This document shows, piece after piece, positions 22,655 through 32,663 of a DNA stretch of 64,000 nt. The DNA lies in NCBI GenBank assembly GCA_022225965.2, contig JAKJXP020000040.1, positions 186,001 through 250,000 of the forward strand. Reading direction: 5' to 3'. How positions within the stretch are numbered: position 1 is the stretch's first letter; the number at the start of each line of letters is the position of its first letter. Made by a program: the position numbers and the translations under genes. The notes beneath the pieces are model-generated. The model was not told the DNA's origin, made no database searches, and worked only from the letters and a program-made list of their open reading frames with translations. This DNA comes from Diatrype stigma (taxonomy: Eukaryota; Ascomycota; Sordariomycetes; Xylariales; Diatrypaceae).

Positions 22655-22678
22655 ATGGCTTTCCTACCCCGGGACTAG
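22655..22678 (+). promoter_or_regulatory. Upstream ORF (7 codons) before the low-complexity protein
   Basis: An ATG in good context (aagATGG) opens a 7-residue frame, MAFLPRD, ending at TAG. It stops 48 nt before the main start at 22727. If the leader is transcribed, scanning ribosomes would meet it first, so it could lower or regulate translation. Confidence 0.4.
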
Positions 22679-22726
22679 AAACGCCGCCGGCAGCATCAGC
22701 CCTCTCAGCTCCGTCAAGTGACCAAC

Positions 22727-23914
22727 ATGGACGGATCCACCACCAGCGGACCACCGCAGCAGCGGCGAGACAGCGACACCGGAGGCGGAGGTGGAGGCGG
22801 TGGCGGTGGCGACCACGCCCTCCCCCTGTACACCTTCATACCGGCGATGTTCGTCGAGGCGGAGGAGGACTTCACGCAGCCGCCGCCGCCCCTCGCATCT
22901 CCGCACGTGTCCAGCCGGCTGCCGCAGACGATCGCCCACATCGACCGCCACAGCCGCGCCGTGCAGGACAACATGTGGCGCATGGTGCTGCGCGAGAAGA
23001 AGCGGCTGGACCTGCACGTGAAGCAGCGGATCGCGCAGGCGCAGATGACGACGCCTTTTTTCCCCGAACAACCACAGCAACAGCAGAGATTGACGACGAC
23101 GTCTTTCACGACAGAGCGCCTATCGACCGTCTCGGCGCAGGCCTTGGAAGACCTCCTTGAGAACGTCCAGGCGCCCGAGCACTTGTTCTACGAGCCGCGG
23201 AACCCGTCGGCGGCGGCAGCGTCGACATCGGGGACGGGGGCAGGGTCGGGGGATAGCCGCCTCGGTGCGGATGACAGGGCGTTACGGGTCCAGCAGCAGC
23301 ACGAGTACGAAAGGCTCCGAATCCTGCGCGGTGGGGATGCCCTCCCTCCCCCTCCTCCCCCTCCTCCTCCACCACCACCACCACCAAACAACAACCAAGG
23401 CAGGAACAGCAGCATCGACAGCAGCGGCGACGACGGCGACCCCTTGCGGTACGAGATCGATCCTAACTTCAGCCGCCTCCACCTAGCGATGCAGACCCCG
23501 GACCCGGCGCGGATGCCGCCGCGCGAGTACGTCCGGGCGCGGTCGCTGGAGGTCGTTGCGCTCGCCGTGCAGAACATCGAGGGCTACGGCGACCTGGTCC
23601 CCGACATGCGCAAGACGATCCAGAAAGAGGCGGCCGACGAGGTGGCTAAGAACCTCAGCGCCATGGCCGCTGCCGCCACCGCGACGGCGAAGTCGGCGTC
23701 AACAGCTCCAGCTTCAGCTTCCACATCCGCATCTACGGCAGCGGAAGCAGCACCAGTGCCGGCGCCGGCGTCGATATCCGCGACGACACCGACGACGACG
23801 CCGACAGCTATGGAAATGGATACGGATAAGGATACGAATAAGGATAAGGATGAGGATAAGGATAAAGCTGCCTCTAATAGCGGTGGTGACCCGATGGATA
23901 TTGATAGTAGTTGA
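22727..23914 (+). CDS. Unrecognised low-complexity protein with Gly and Pro tracts
   Basis: Intronless. The first in-frame ATG (22727) gives 395 aa. Features in order: a tract of about 11 glycines (near residue 22), a helical basic stretch (VQDNMWRMVLREKKRLDLHV), a 14-proline run near residue 215, a conserved-looking segment (DPNFSRLHLAMQTPDPARM, then REYVRARSLEVVALAVQNIE), an Ala/Thr/Ser linker, and an acidic Lys-Asp repeat tail ending MDIDSS. There is no signal peptide or membrane segment. Codons are strongly GC-rich apart from the tail, where GATAAG-like hexamers encode the Lys-Asp repeats. I do not recognise the family. The continuous 1.2-kb frame with a plausible ordered helix supports it as a real gene. 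Confidence 0.65.
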   Translation: MDGSTTSGPPQQRRDSDTGGGGGGGGGGDHALPLYTFIPAMFVEAEEDFTQPPPPLASPHVSSRLPQTIAHIDRHSRAVQDNMWRMVLREKKRLDLHVKQRIAQAQMTTPFFPEQPQQQQRLTTTSFTTERLSTVSAQALEDLLENVQAPEHLFYEPRNPSAAAASTSGTGAGSGDSRLGADDRALRVQQQHEYERLRILRGGDALPPPPPPPPPPPPPPNNNQGRNSSIDSSGDDGDPLRYEIDPNFSRLHLAMQTPDPARMPPREYVRARSLEVVALAVQNIEGYGDLVPDMRKTIQKEAADEVAKNLSAMAAAATATAKSASTAPASASTSASTAAEAAPVPAPASISATTPTTTPTAMEMDTDKDTNKDKDEDKDKAASNSGGDPMDIDSS

Positions 23915-24374
23915 TGTGTAATAGGTGATATCTCTAAGACTTATTATAGTCGAGCATGCGGGGGACACCGTAAGCACACAGGGAGGAGGGGGGGGGAGGA
24001 TATCGAGGGGCAGGCTTGGTTGCTAACTAGTAGCACCGTAATGTAGGAAGGAGTAAGTATCAGGTGTATAAGAGTTCGCATTGCGAACACAGCATTTCCC
24101 ATAGATTCAGTTGCTCAAGCACGTTGTTGTCCTTATATCCGAATTCCAGGGGTTCAGTGTAAGACATCATCCATTGAACTTGCATTTACTTTATGTTTCC
24201 CCTTTGACATTATTATCATCACTACTATGATTCGTGGGTATGCTGTAACACAATAGTCCGCTAATGCAGTACTGATGAAAGCAATGCTGTAATTGCAAAG
24301 ACCGCGTACATTACATCCGTCGACTTTGCGGCGCCTGATTTCACGATGCTACTCTCTCCAACGTCCGCAGCTAC
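23915..24374. other. Convergent spacer
   Basis: 460 bp between two convergent genes, AT-rich, probably 3' untranslated regions. No gene. Confidence 0.5.
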
Positions 24375-25343
24375 CTATACGCCCCCATCACCCGCACCGA
24401 GGGTCGGAGCATCATCCGTACCGGGGACCCTGCCAACCTCCCACGGCTTCGGCGGCGCTCGGAGGCGGCCCTGCGGCGTGATGGTGGGGTCTTCTACGAC
24501 GGTATCGGGGATCTTCCGGATGCCCGGGATCTCCTTGCCCGTCTTGAGGAACTCGATGATCTCCTCGAACTTCCTCGGGTACGGCTCCTTGTCCGGATCC
24601 CCGGGCGAGGCGTTCTTTGGGACGTAGAGATCGGCCCTAGGGGCGGCTGCCTGCCAGGTCGGCACCGAGGCGGCGTTTTCCTCCTCCTTCTCATTCCGGC
24701 CTACCACCGGCGCGGGCTCAGCTCCCCCCGCTGAACCCGGGCCCGGGCCTTCGTGTCGGTATTGCAACGAGAGGGTGCCGAGCTCGTCGCCGAGCTCCAC
24801 GAGCAGATGGGCAAGCCGCCGCTCTGCCGGGTCGGGCTAATAAAGATAGGGGACGGTATAAGTAAGCCCATCCCGTGATACGCCACCGCGCGCAATACGG
24901 GGATTGCAACTTACAACAACCATGGCCTCCTGCACCACCGTCTGCTCGGCAACGATTCTGGGCGGTTGTCCATTCGTCTGTGTTAGCCATTGCGCGTACG
25001 AACCGGCATCCACCTGGACCTTGGTCTGCTCCTCGAATCTTCGGACCCGAGCCTGAAGAGCTATCTCCGCCAGGCTTGGCCCGTCGGGCGGCGCGTAGCC
25101 GTGGAGAGCCTCCAACAGTTGCGTCTTTGTCATTTTTGCAGTAGCTATTAGCCACCGTATATATCGCTTGATTCTTGATCTTGATCTTGATCTGAACACG
25201 AGTTGCTGCGAGGCTCGGCTGCTGTAGGGTTAAGTGTCACGACTTACAGCAAACACTTGGTCTTTCTGCCAGGGGTACGAGTCGAAGGCCCGGTACAGAG
25301 CCCCGGTGGTGTCAGCCGCACCGCCTTGTTGACTGGTCGTCAT
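24375..25343 (-). CDS. PEX39: KPWE-motif peroxisomal import protein, Pex39-like
   Basis: Proposed exons 25343-25248, 25124-24915 and 24836-24375, giving 255 aa. The second intron (78 nt, GTAAGT...ATTAG) is firm. The first (123 nt, GTAAGT donor) has a GCTAAT branch but ends in an unusual AAG, chosen because it alone keeps phase 0 at branch-appropriate distance. The N-terminus holds FDSYPWQKD. The middle has SLAEIALQARVRRFEEQ and SYAQWL. The C-terminal half contains YPRKFEEIIEFLKTGKEIPG, IRKIPDT and finally APPKPWE. The KPWE block is shared with the N-terminal region of some peroxins and defines the KPWE-domain family, whose yeast/human members have been named Pex39 and help Pex7 import PTS2 proteins. 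The family is clear from these motifs; the exact role is inferred. Confidence 0.75.
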
Positions 25344-26071
25344 CTCCTCTGCTGCTGATGCTGAGGCTGATGATGGGTACCGCGGCCTGACCAGACGAAT
25401 GCGGGGTGGGATATACAAGCTTGACACACGCAACACCCTTTCTACTCGGCAGCTTGTTTGGAAGGTTTCGTAGATAAACTCAAGAGGAACTTCGCCTTTG
25501 GCTTTCTTAACCTGATACGGGAGAGCTGTATCTAACGAGAACCGAGGGTGTGGTATAAGTAGTAGGTGGATGTAACTATCCGCTATATACTTGCCCATGA
25601 CCGTATAAGAATGCTCCCTCCAAGTCCCCCGCACTGTCTGTCCGAGTTAGTCCTGCCTGCCATCTGCGCTCTGCCCTTTGCCATGTGCCATTTCCATATC
25701 CAATAAATACATATCCAGGTACTGTACCTCTAAGGCAGGTATGTATGTATGTACATACATACACACATAAAGGTATCATTGGGCTGGCGTGGCTGGCTAA
25801 TTCGTTAGCGCCAGCACCTGCAGCAGCCTTCCACGCCTTCCTGGCACCAGCTAAAGCTCCACTTCACTCCCATCCGCCCTCCACAATGGCGAATGCACAA
25901 TGCACAACCTTGAATGCCCATGTCGTCTTACTAACAATCTTGAGTAATACTGAGTGAGAACTTCGAACAATTCGCCTTTTGCTCCATTTTCTTCTCTACT
26001 TGGAATACCAGGCAGGTCGGCAGGCAGGCAGTGAAACAGCTGCTGCCAGAGAAGGGAGATAGTTCGGCCAG
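25344..26071. promoter_or_regulatory. Divergent promoter KPWE gene / PP2C gene
   Basis: 728 bp between two divergent starts. It contains a near-perfect GTATGTATGTAC/GTACATACATAC palindrome at about 25740-25763 and GCAGGCAGG-type repeats near 26010. No other gene is seen. Confidence 0.5.
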
Positions 26072-28056
26072 ATGCTTTGTGCAGGTGTGAGAGCCCTTCG
26101 GACAAGTCGTCAATGCACTGTTCGGGGCCTGGCTCGCATCAGCCACCCGCAACGGAGCGTTCACCTACACCAACACCAACACCAACACCCAAGCCAAAGC
26201 CATCGCTATTCCAGTGGTGCCACGAGTACGAGTGTTAGCCTAGGCGCACGATCCTTCTCGTCCTCCCCGCTCTCTCTGATCAAATCCCAGCCGCCGCAGC
26301 ATGATTTGACGGAGCCGCTCCGATCCTCCATGTCCATCCGCCGATTCTCCGTCGCTCTCGCTTCCGGGCTCGTGGGCTACGGCGCCTGGTACGCGTACCA
26401 AGGGGAAAACGCCGGCCAGATGGTGTCGAAATCGTACTCGACTACCACGCCGAACCCACCAGGCGCCGTGGCGCAACCGACTCGCAATGTGCTGGTCGTG
26501 GGCGCTGACGAGTTGCACACCGGTACATTCGTGGGGGAGGGCCCGATAGCCAAGAGTGCTGATGGCACCGGGCATAACGTGCTCGAGATGCTCACGCCAG
26601 AACAGGCCACGGAGAAATTGCGCAGCAACGATGCATCGTTTATGGTGAACAGAGGTGAAGGTGTCTTGCGATACGATCTCGTGCAGTTGGCGAGCAACAA
26701 CCCGATAGAGGATGACCATGCCGAGAAGATCGTCGAGGTAACCTCGCCTTCAGGCGCCGACTCTGCCGAGAAATCAAACCATGACTGGATGTTCTGGGGG
26801 GTGTTCGATGGCCATGCGTGAGTGCCACCACAACCTGGTGTCGGTTACATGTTCTAGACTAATCAGTTCATAGAGGCTGGACCACATCGGCAAAACTACG
26901 CCAGACCTTGATCAACTTTGTTGCCAGAGAGCTCAACACTACCTACAAATCTGCGAGTACACTAGGAGCTCCCCCGTCGCCCGAGGCCATTGACGCTGCC
27001 ATCAAGTATGGGTTCCTTCGCCTGGACCACGAGATTGTCAACGAAAGTGTCGAGAAGGTCCTGAAGTCAAACTCTAAACGCGTTGCAGCAGAGTTGCTCG
27101 GCCCGGCGTTGTCTGGCTCATGCGCTCTGTTGTCTTTCTACGATAGCAGTACCAAGACGTTGCGGGTAGCTTGCACGGGGGATTCAAGAGCTGTGCTTGG
27201 CCGCCGCAGCAGCACCGGCAAGTGGACGGCTACAGCGCTGTCTGAAGACCAAACTGGTAGCAATCCCAGCGAAGTGGCTCGTATGCGAAAAGAGCATCCT
27301 GGTGAGGATCGGGTGATACACAATGGCCGTGTACTCGGTGGTTTGGAACCCAGTCGAGCATTCGGCGATGCTAGTTATAAGTGGACCAAGGAGGTATCTG
27401 ACCGGCTTCGAGCATCGTTTTTCGGTCGCTCCTCGTCGCCACACCTCAAGACTCCCCCATATGTCACTGCTGAGCCGGTTGTAACAACAACGAAGGTCAG
27501 CCCAGAGAGCGGCGACTTCCTGGTTCTAGCTACTGATGGACTGTGGGAAATGCTCACCAACGAGGAAGTTGTGGGGCTGGTTGGGAAATGGATCGAGACT
27601 CAGGCTATACAGCAATCCAACTCGCAGCTCGATTCCCTCTGGTCCAAGATGTTCGGTTCTGACAAAGGGCTACCTGTTGAAGCCGGTAAGACCGAGGGCC
27701 CGGATGGCCAGAAGACGCCAATACGGCAGCGGCAATGGGGGCTCTCGCCCGACGAAAAGGAGAGGTTCGTTGTCAAGGACAAGAACGTGGCTACCCATCT
27801 CATCCGCAACGCTCTGGGTGGCAAGAATGAGGAGCAGGTCTGTGCTCTGCTCACCTTGGTCTCTCCGTTCTCGCGACGCTATAGGTACGCTACAAACCCA
27901 CCCCCGCTACGGAGACTAGGGAGCTGACTAACATTTCTCAGGGATGACTTGACTGTCCAAGTGATCTTCTTTGGTAATGGCCAAAACACGGGTGAGGTCC
28001 TTGTCAACGAGGAGGCCTCAAGTCCGCCACAACCCGCCATCAAAGCGCGACTATAG
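26072..28056 (+). CDS. PTC5: Mitochondrial PP2C phosphatase, Ptc5/PDH-phosphatase-like
   Basis: Three exons: 26072-26817, 26874-27884 and 27942-28056, giving 623 aa. Introns are 56 nt (GTGAGT, branch CTAAT, ATAG) and 57 nt (GTACGC, branch CTGACTAAC, TCAG). The N-terminus (1-80) is rich in Arg, Ser and His with few acids, fitting a mitochondrial presequence. A short hydrophobic segment follows (FSVALASGLVGYGAWYAY, about 93-110). PP2C metal-binding motifs are present: MFWGVFDGHAGW, then GSCALLSFYD and ACTGDSRAVLG, SRAFGD, LATDGLWE and DDLTVQVIFF. The layout matches yeast Ptc5, which dephosphorylates the E1-alpha subunit of pyruvate dehydrogenase in the mitochondrial intermembrane space or matrix. 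A hydrophilic insertion (about 480-530) is longer than in the minimal fold. Confidence 0.9.
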
Positions 28057-29139
28057 AACCTTTGAACTCAGAGCCACGCACAAAATAATCTCTTTGGTGG
28101 TAAAGGTTTTGGTAAAGCAGAGAGCTCAGTGGCAGTCTTAATAATAAAACTCTCGGCAGGCAGCTAGGCGTTGATTATGATCGTTTTGGACCAATTATCC
28201 TCTAGGCGTTCTCTAGGAATAGTTGGAGGCTACACTGGCTTGCAAGACAAGACAGTCTACGCAAGCATACTCCCTTTTGGTAATGCAAAATAATGTTATG
28301 CACAAGATACCCTAAGGCCACAGGACTTGCTATAAATCTGAAATAGCACCTCAACTTAATCAGCTCCCTAAGCAGAGCCACGCGATGATATTGCAATGCT
28401 TTTGGCTCCAAGTGAAACTTATATGTTAAAAAGCAAGAAGCCACCCTTGCGTTCGCGACATATACATGCTTACTCCGATCCCATATACCTACCCCTTTTC
28501 CTCTATAGGCATTAGTACCTTCTGCAGCTGAAGAACATAGTACCTACTACAAGGTGCCGAACGGGGAAGCAGCCGAAAGAGGTTTAAAACGAGATGTGAG
28601 ATTCGCAATCAAGACATCCGAACCAACCGGGTACAGATGACCCTACGAGGCCTTGTTTCTCCGTGAACATTGGCGCATGGGGGGGGAGGAGGGCCGAGTT
28701 ACCCCACAGGAATACGGGAGTCGCTGAACGTGTGGAGAAGCTTTGCCCCAGGATGCCCCGATGCCCCCCAGCTTACCCCAACCGCCCCCCTCATTTCCCG
28801 CCGTCACCTCGACTGGATCGGGGATCTGGACCGCTGTTGTTGTCCTACAAGATACATAGTATATGCAAGGAAATGCTATTATTCTTGGCACGTACTAGAC
28901 CACCGTATAGCGAAAGCTACGAACCCCATTTCCGACGCGGTGGTCAGAAGCGCCATGATGTTTATTAAGGGTTGGCCCGGGCTACGCGGTAGTAGTAGTC
29001 GCACACTCTATTCCCGTAGAGTTTCCTTTCTTCTTTGTTAGATCGAAAGCTTCCCCTGGTTTGAAGCTGGACGGTTCGCCGCCCGAGAGCTGTTTCCTCA
29101 CAAGGTGGCAGGAAAAAGAAAGAAAAAAATACAGCCAGC
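28057..29139. other. Spacer, no gene seen
   Basis: About 1.1 kb: probable 3' end of the phosphatase gene, then the GH5 promoter. A purine tract lies just before the GH5 start (about 29107-29130). Nothing else is supportable. Confidence 0.5.
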
Positions 29140-30995
29140 ATGAAGGTAACCTTGGCTGCTGTTTCTTGGTCGCTGCTAGCGACATCAGGCTGCGCATCGT
29201 GGGTTCCGGCTTCGCCGCCGCTGGCCCGGGACCTGGAGCCGAAACCGCAGAAGCTGCTTCCTCGACAGTCTGGTAATGGAACATCGGGCGAGTGGCCCTA
29301 TGGGCCCCTGAGTACCCGGGGGAGAGACATAGTCAACAGTCGCGGCGAGGTTGTGACCTGGGCAGGTCTGAACTGGCCTTTGAGTGGTAGGTATCTATAG
29401 GCCGCCGACCTTTTTTTATTTGATGGACGGATGAACTTTACTGTTTTTGGGGGGGCATCAGACAGCAGAGACTGATTACGGACAACAGGGGAGACGATGG
29501 TTCCCGAGGGTTTGGAGCACAAATCCGCCGAGGCGATCCTAGACGACATCGTCAGCGTTGGCTTCAACTCCATCCGCATGTAAGTGTCCAGTCCAACCGG
29601 GTGCGAAAGAGGGGAGAAAAAAAGACATCCGATGCCCATGCCTTGTTCCTCGGCTACGAATGGCGGCGGCTTACACGCGCAACGCGATGTTAGGGGCTAC
29701 GCGATCCAGATGATCGACGAGATCTACGACCGAGGGGGCGAAGACGTGCCGCTCGAGGTCGCCATGGTCGTGGCGCTCGGCTACGAGAACGGCACCAAGG
29801 TCACGAACGCCATCGTTGAGAAGAACCCCGGCTGGACGCGCCAGACGACGCGCTTCGAGATCTGGTCGGACATTGCGGATGCGGCTGCGGCCCGCGGGGG
29901 TAAGCAATTTCCAGCACTTTTGCCACCTAACTCCTCGCCACCCCCTAGCCGGACTCTCCTGCGAGCAGGCCTCTTTATCAACGGGAGTCCTTACCTCCTA
30001 TTGAAACGTGTGACTGGGAATTCCTATTGGGAGGTCATCGCTACAGAGAGTATTCGATCAAGGGACAATGGCTGACTCTTAGACGCCGTGTTGCAGTGTA
30101 CATCCACCCGGACGTGCACATCCACAAGGCGCAGTGGTGCTGCAGCCACTCGGACGGCAACTCCTGGTTCGGCGACGTGGACTTCGACATCGGGCGCTGG
30201 CACCGGGGCCTGGCGTACGTGGCGGAGTGGGCCAAGGCCCACCGCAGCGTGACCTCGATGTCGCTGCGGAACGAGCTGCGCGCGTCGTACAACCGCACGG
30301 ACCTGGTGTACAACTGGGCGACGCTGGCGGGCAACCTCACGGCGGCCACGGACGTGATCCACGCGACCAACCCGGACCTGCTGGTCACGTGGTCCGGCAT
30401 GCAGTTCGACGAGGACCTGTCGGCGCTGACGGCGCCGGGCAACACGACCAACCTGCTGACGGCCCCCTGCTACAAGTGCACGGCGACGCGGGACGCGCTG
30501 CGGCGCGACCCCCTGCGCTTCGACCTGGCGGCGCACCCCTGGGCCGACAAGGTCGTCTGGGAGCTGCACCTGTACGCGATGAGCGAGGACGTCGACACGG
30601 ACTCGTGCGCGCTGAGCGAGGCGGCGCTGTACCGGCACGGGTTCAACGCGCTGGGCATCGACCCGCCCGCGCCGGGGTGCGGCATCACCCCCGGGGACTG
30701 CCCGCCGGCGGGCCGCCTGACGCCCGTGATCCTGTCCGAGTTCGGCAACGCCCAGGACGCGACGCTGTACGACGAGGGGGCGCTGCCGCAGTGCCTGCGC
30801 GGCTTCACGACGCGCCACGGCGTCAGCTGGATGATGTGGAGCCTCGCGGGCAGCTACCGCATCCGGTCGGGCGCCCAGGCCGTCCCCGACACCTGGGGAC
30901 TGACGACTGCGGACTGGAGCGGCTGGCGGGACCCGGGCACCATCGAGGGGTACTGGAAGCCGTGGATCGCGGATATGAACCTCACGAGGCATTGA
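29140..30995 (+). CDS. Secreted glycoside hydrolase family 5 enzyme
   Basis: Four exons: 29140-29386, 29489-29579, 29694-29899 and 30097-30995, giving 480 aa. Introns are 102, 114 and 197 nt, all GT-AG. The first 20 residues (MKVTLAAVSWSLLATSGCAS) form a signal peptide. The GH5 barrel follows: NSRGEVVTWAGLNWP (about 67-80), SIRM near 110, HPDVHIHKAQWCC, the acid/base in SLRNE (Glu241), WELHLY, and the nucleophile in VILSEFG (Glu396). A C-terminal Trp-rich end (WMMWSLAGSYRIR, YWKPW) closes the domain. Several N-x-T/S sites suggest glycosylation. GH5 members cleave beta-glucans, cellulose, mannans or glucosylceramides. The subfamily cannot be fixed by eye. The last exon is very GC-rich. No carbohydrate-binding module is present. 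Confidence 0.9.
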
Positions 30996-32663
30996 GACCT
31001 AGGTACATAGAAGGAATTACATAATTAAATGCACCTCGTAGGGCCTAGACTAGGCTTACCTGTCAGATATCAATCAGATCAATCTATCACATCACATACA
31101 TACGGCTAATAAAAAATAAAAGGGGCCTGGAATGACGGTTAGACCATTATAAGACCTATGATTCATCGGTTCATTCGAGATACCATAGATCCCCCTTGCT
31201 AGTTACTACAGCACGGCAGGCATGATGAAATGGCGATGAGCAGTTGTTGAGATATTGAAATGGCATATTGAAATGACATATGTGGCAGCTCAGTGATAAT
31301 TGTTTTTTATAGGGGTCTTGAGTAAGCCTCATTCTCAGAGTTCAGGAGACAGCCCTGAGGAGACGGGAGATGACCGATGGCTACCATACTGTACATCCAT
31401 AGGTACATACTACCTATAGTACCCCAGCTGTAATGCAAACCACTGGCAAGCTTCGGGCCGGTAAGAACCTTAACTGCACAGGATTCGTAGTCGGGCCACC
31501 TACATGTGATAGTTAGGTAGGCTAAGCACTTCCGTAGTAGGTTGCGATACAATCCTTTGGGTTTCCTCCTTTTCGTTAGGTCTGTTCGTACTGAGTATTC
31601 GTACTAGGTAAACTCTGAAATGCTCCGGCAGTGATCGATCGGAACAGGTTCTGGATAGTTAGAATATCTGCGAAGAAGACTACGCGATAGTTATACCTAG
31701 GCAATCTGACTACCGCCCAGAATCACTGATCAGTGGCTGGCTGGATGGATTCGTCAATCTCCATTGCAGTTCTGGGCTCTAGTAGCGGCACAGGGAGCAC
31801 TCGGGGAGAGGGGATCGAGGAATATCGAAGCTTGTTTGTCGGTAGTCAATAGGGAATGATGGCCATGGAGCGCTACAAAGTAGGTAAATCCACGCGATAG
31901 CCCGGTAGCGTCAATAGCGTCAACCGCCCCCCTCCATCGCCGCCGGGGTGTACACTGGAATACCTGCATGTGCCTCCGGTCGCAGAGACGATAGCGAGTA
32001 TAGAGTTGTGTCGGAAACAACCAGGGAGGTATCTTGTAAGTAGCCGGAGTCGCAGAGTAGCAGCAGCTAAACCATCGCGTTGATGAGTTATCAGCCAATT
32101 GACGTCATTTAGTCCCTCGAGCCTTGGAACCTTGGAAGTCTTTCGTAGTAGTTTCCCGCTGCCGGACCAAGGCGTTCTCCAATTCCCCACCACACCAACC
32201 ATCGAGTTAAGTCACTCGCAGTGGCTGACTGGCTGAGGCAGTCTTCACCTGGCTGGCGACGTATCAGCGGCTTGCAAGGTTGCAGCGAGTTCAAGTTACA
32301 GCGACTTATTACTACATACATACATACATGCATACATAAATTACATAAATTAGAGGCCAAGACCCAAAGCTGCCGGACCCACCTGCATAAGTGAGTTAGC
32401 CAGATGTTACAGAAGCACTGCATACCGGCTAGTAAACTATATCTGCCGTCTAATAATACCGCTGCGACACAACCGCCCCTACCTAGAATTGCTTAGGTAC
32501 CTGCGCACCTGCGCTGTCCGGGCAGGCACTTGTGGCTAACAAGACTCGAGATGTCTGGCATGTCTGGCATGTCTTCTTCTCCCCATAACAACAACCACCA
32601 CAGATTTGTGTGGCAGTATAGGGGCAAGCTATAGCAGCTGTCCTGGCCCGTTTGGAGCCTACG
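30996..32663. other. Spacer with CRE and microsatellite
   Basis: 1.7 kb without a supportable gene. A short tandem of ATATTGAAATG-type units lies near 31250-31280, a perfect TGACGTCA at 32100-32107, and a CATA repeat at 32314-32338. Confidence 0.5.
32100..32107 (+). promoter_or_regulatory. CRE (TGACGTCA) upstream of the DUF2985 gene
   Basis: Perfect palindromic ATF/CREB site, about 560 nt upstream of the ATG at 32664, next to a CCAATT sequence. It could equally be chance. Confidence 0.35.

Noticed and set aside
28057..29139. Biosynthetic gene cluster around the GH5 gene
   Set aside because: No neighbouring PKS, NRPS, P450, terpene cyclase or cluster regulator is present.
30024..30992. Long minus-strand open frame (322 codons) opposite the GH5 last exon
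   Set aside because: Arg-rich shadow of a very GC-rich real exon; no motifs, and the GH5 catalytic residues are on the plus strand.
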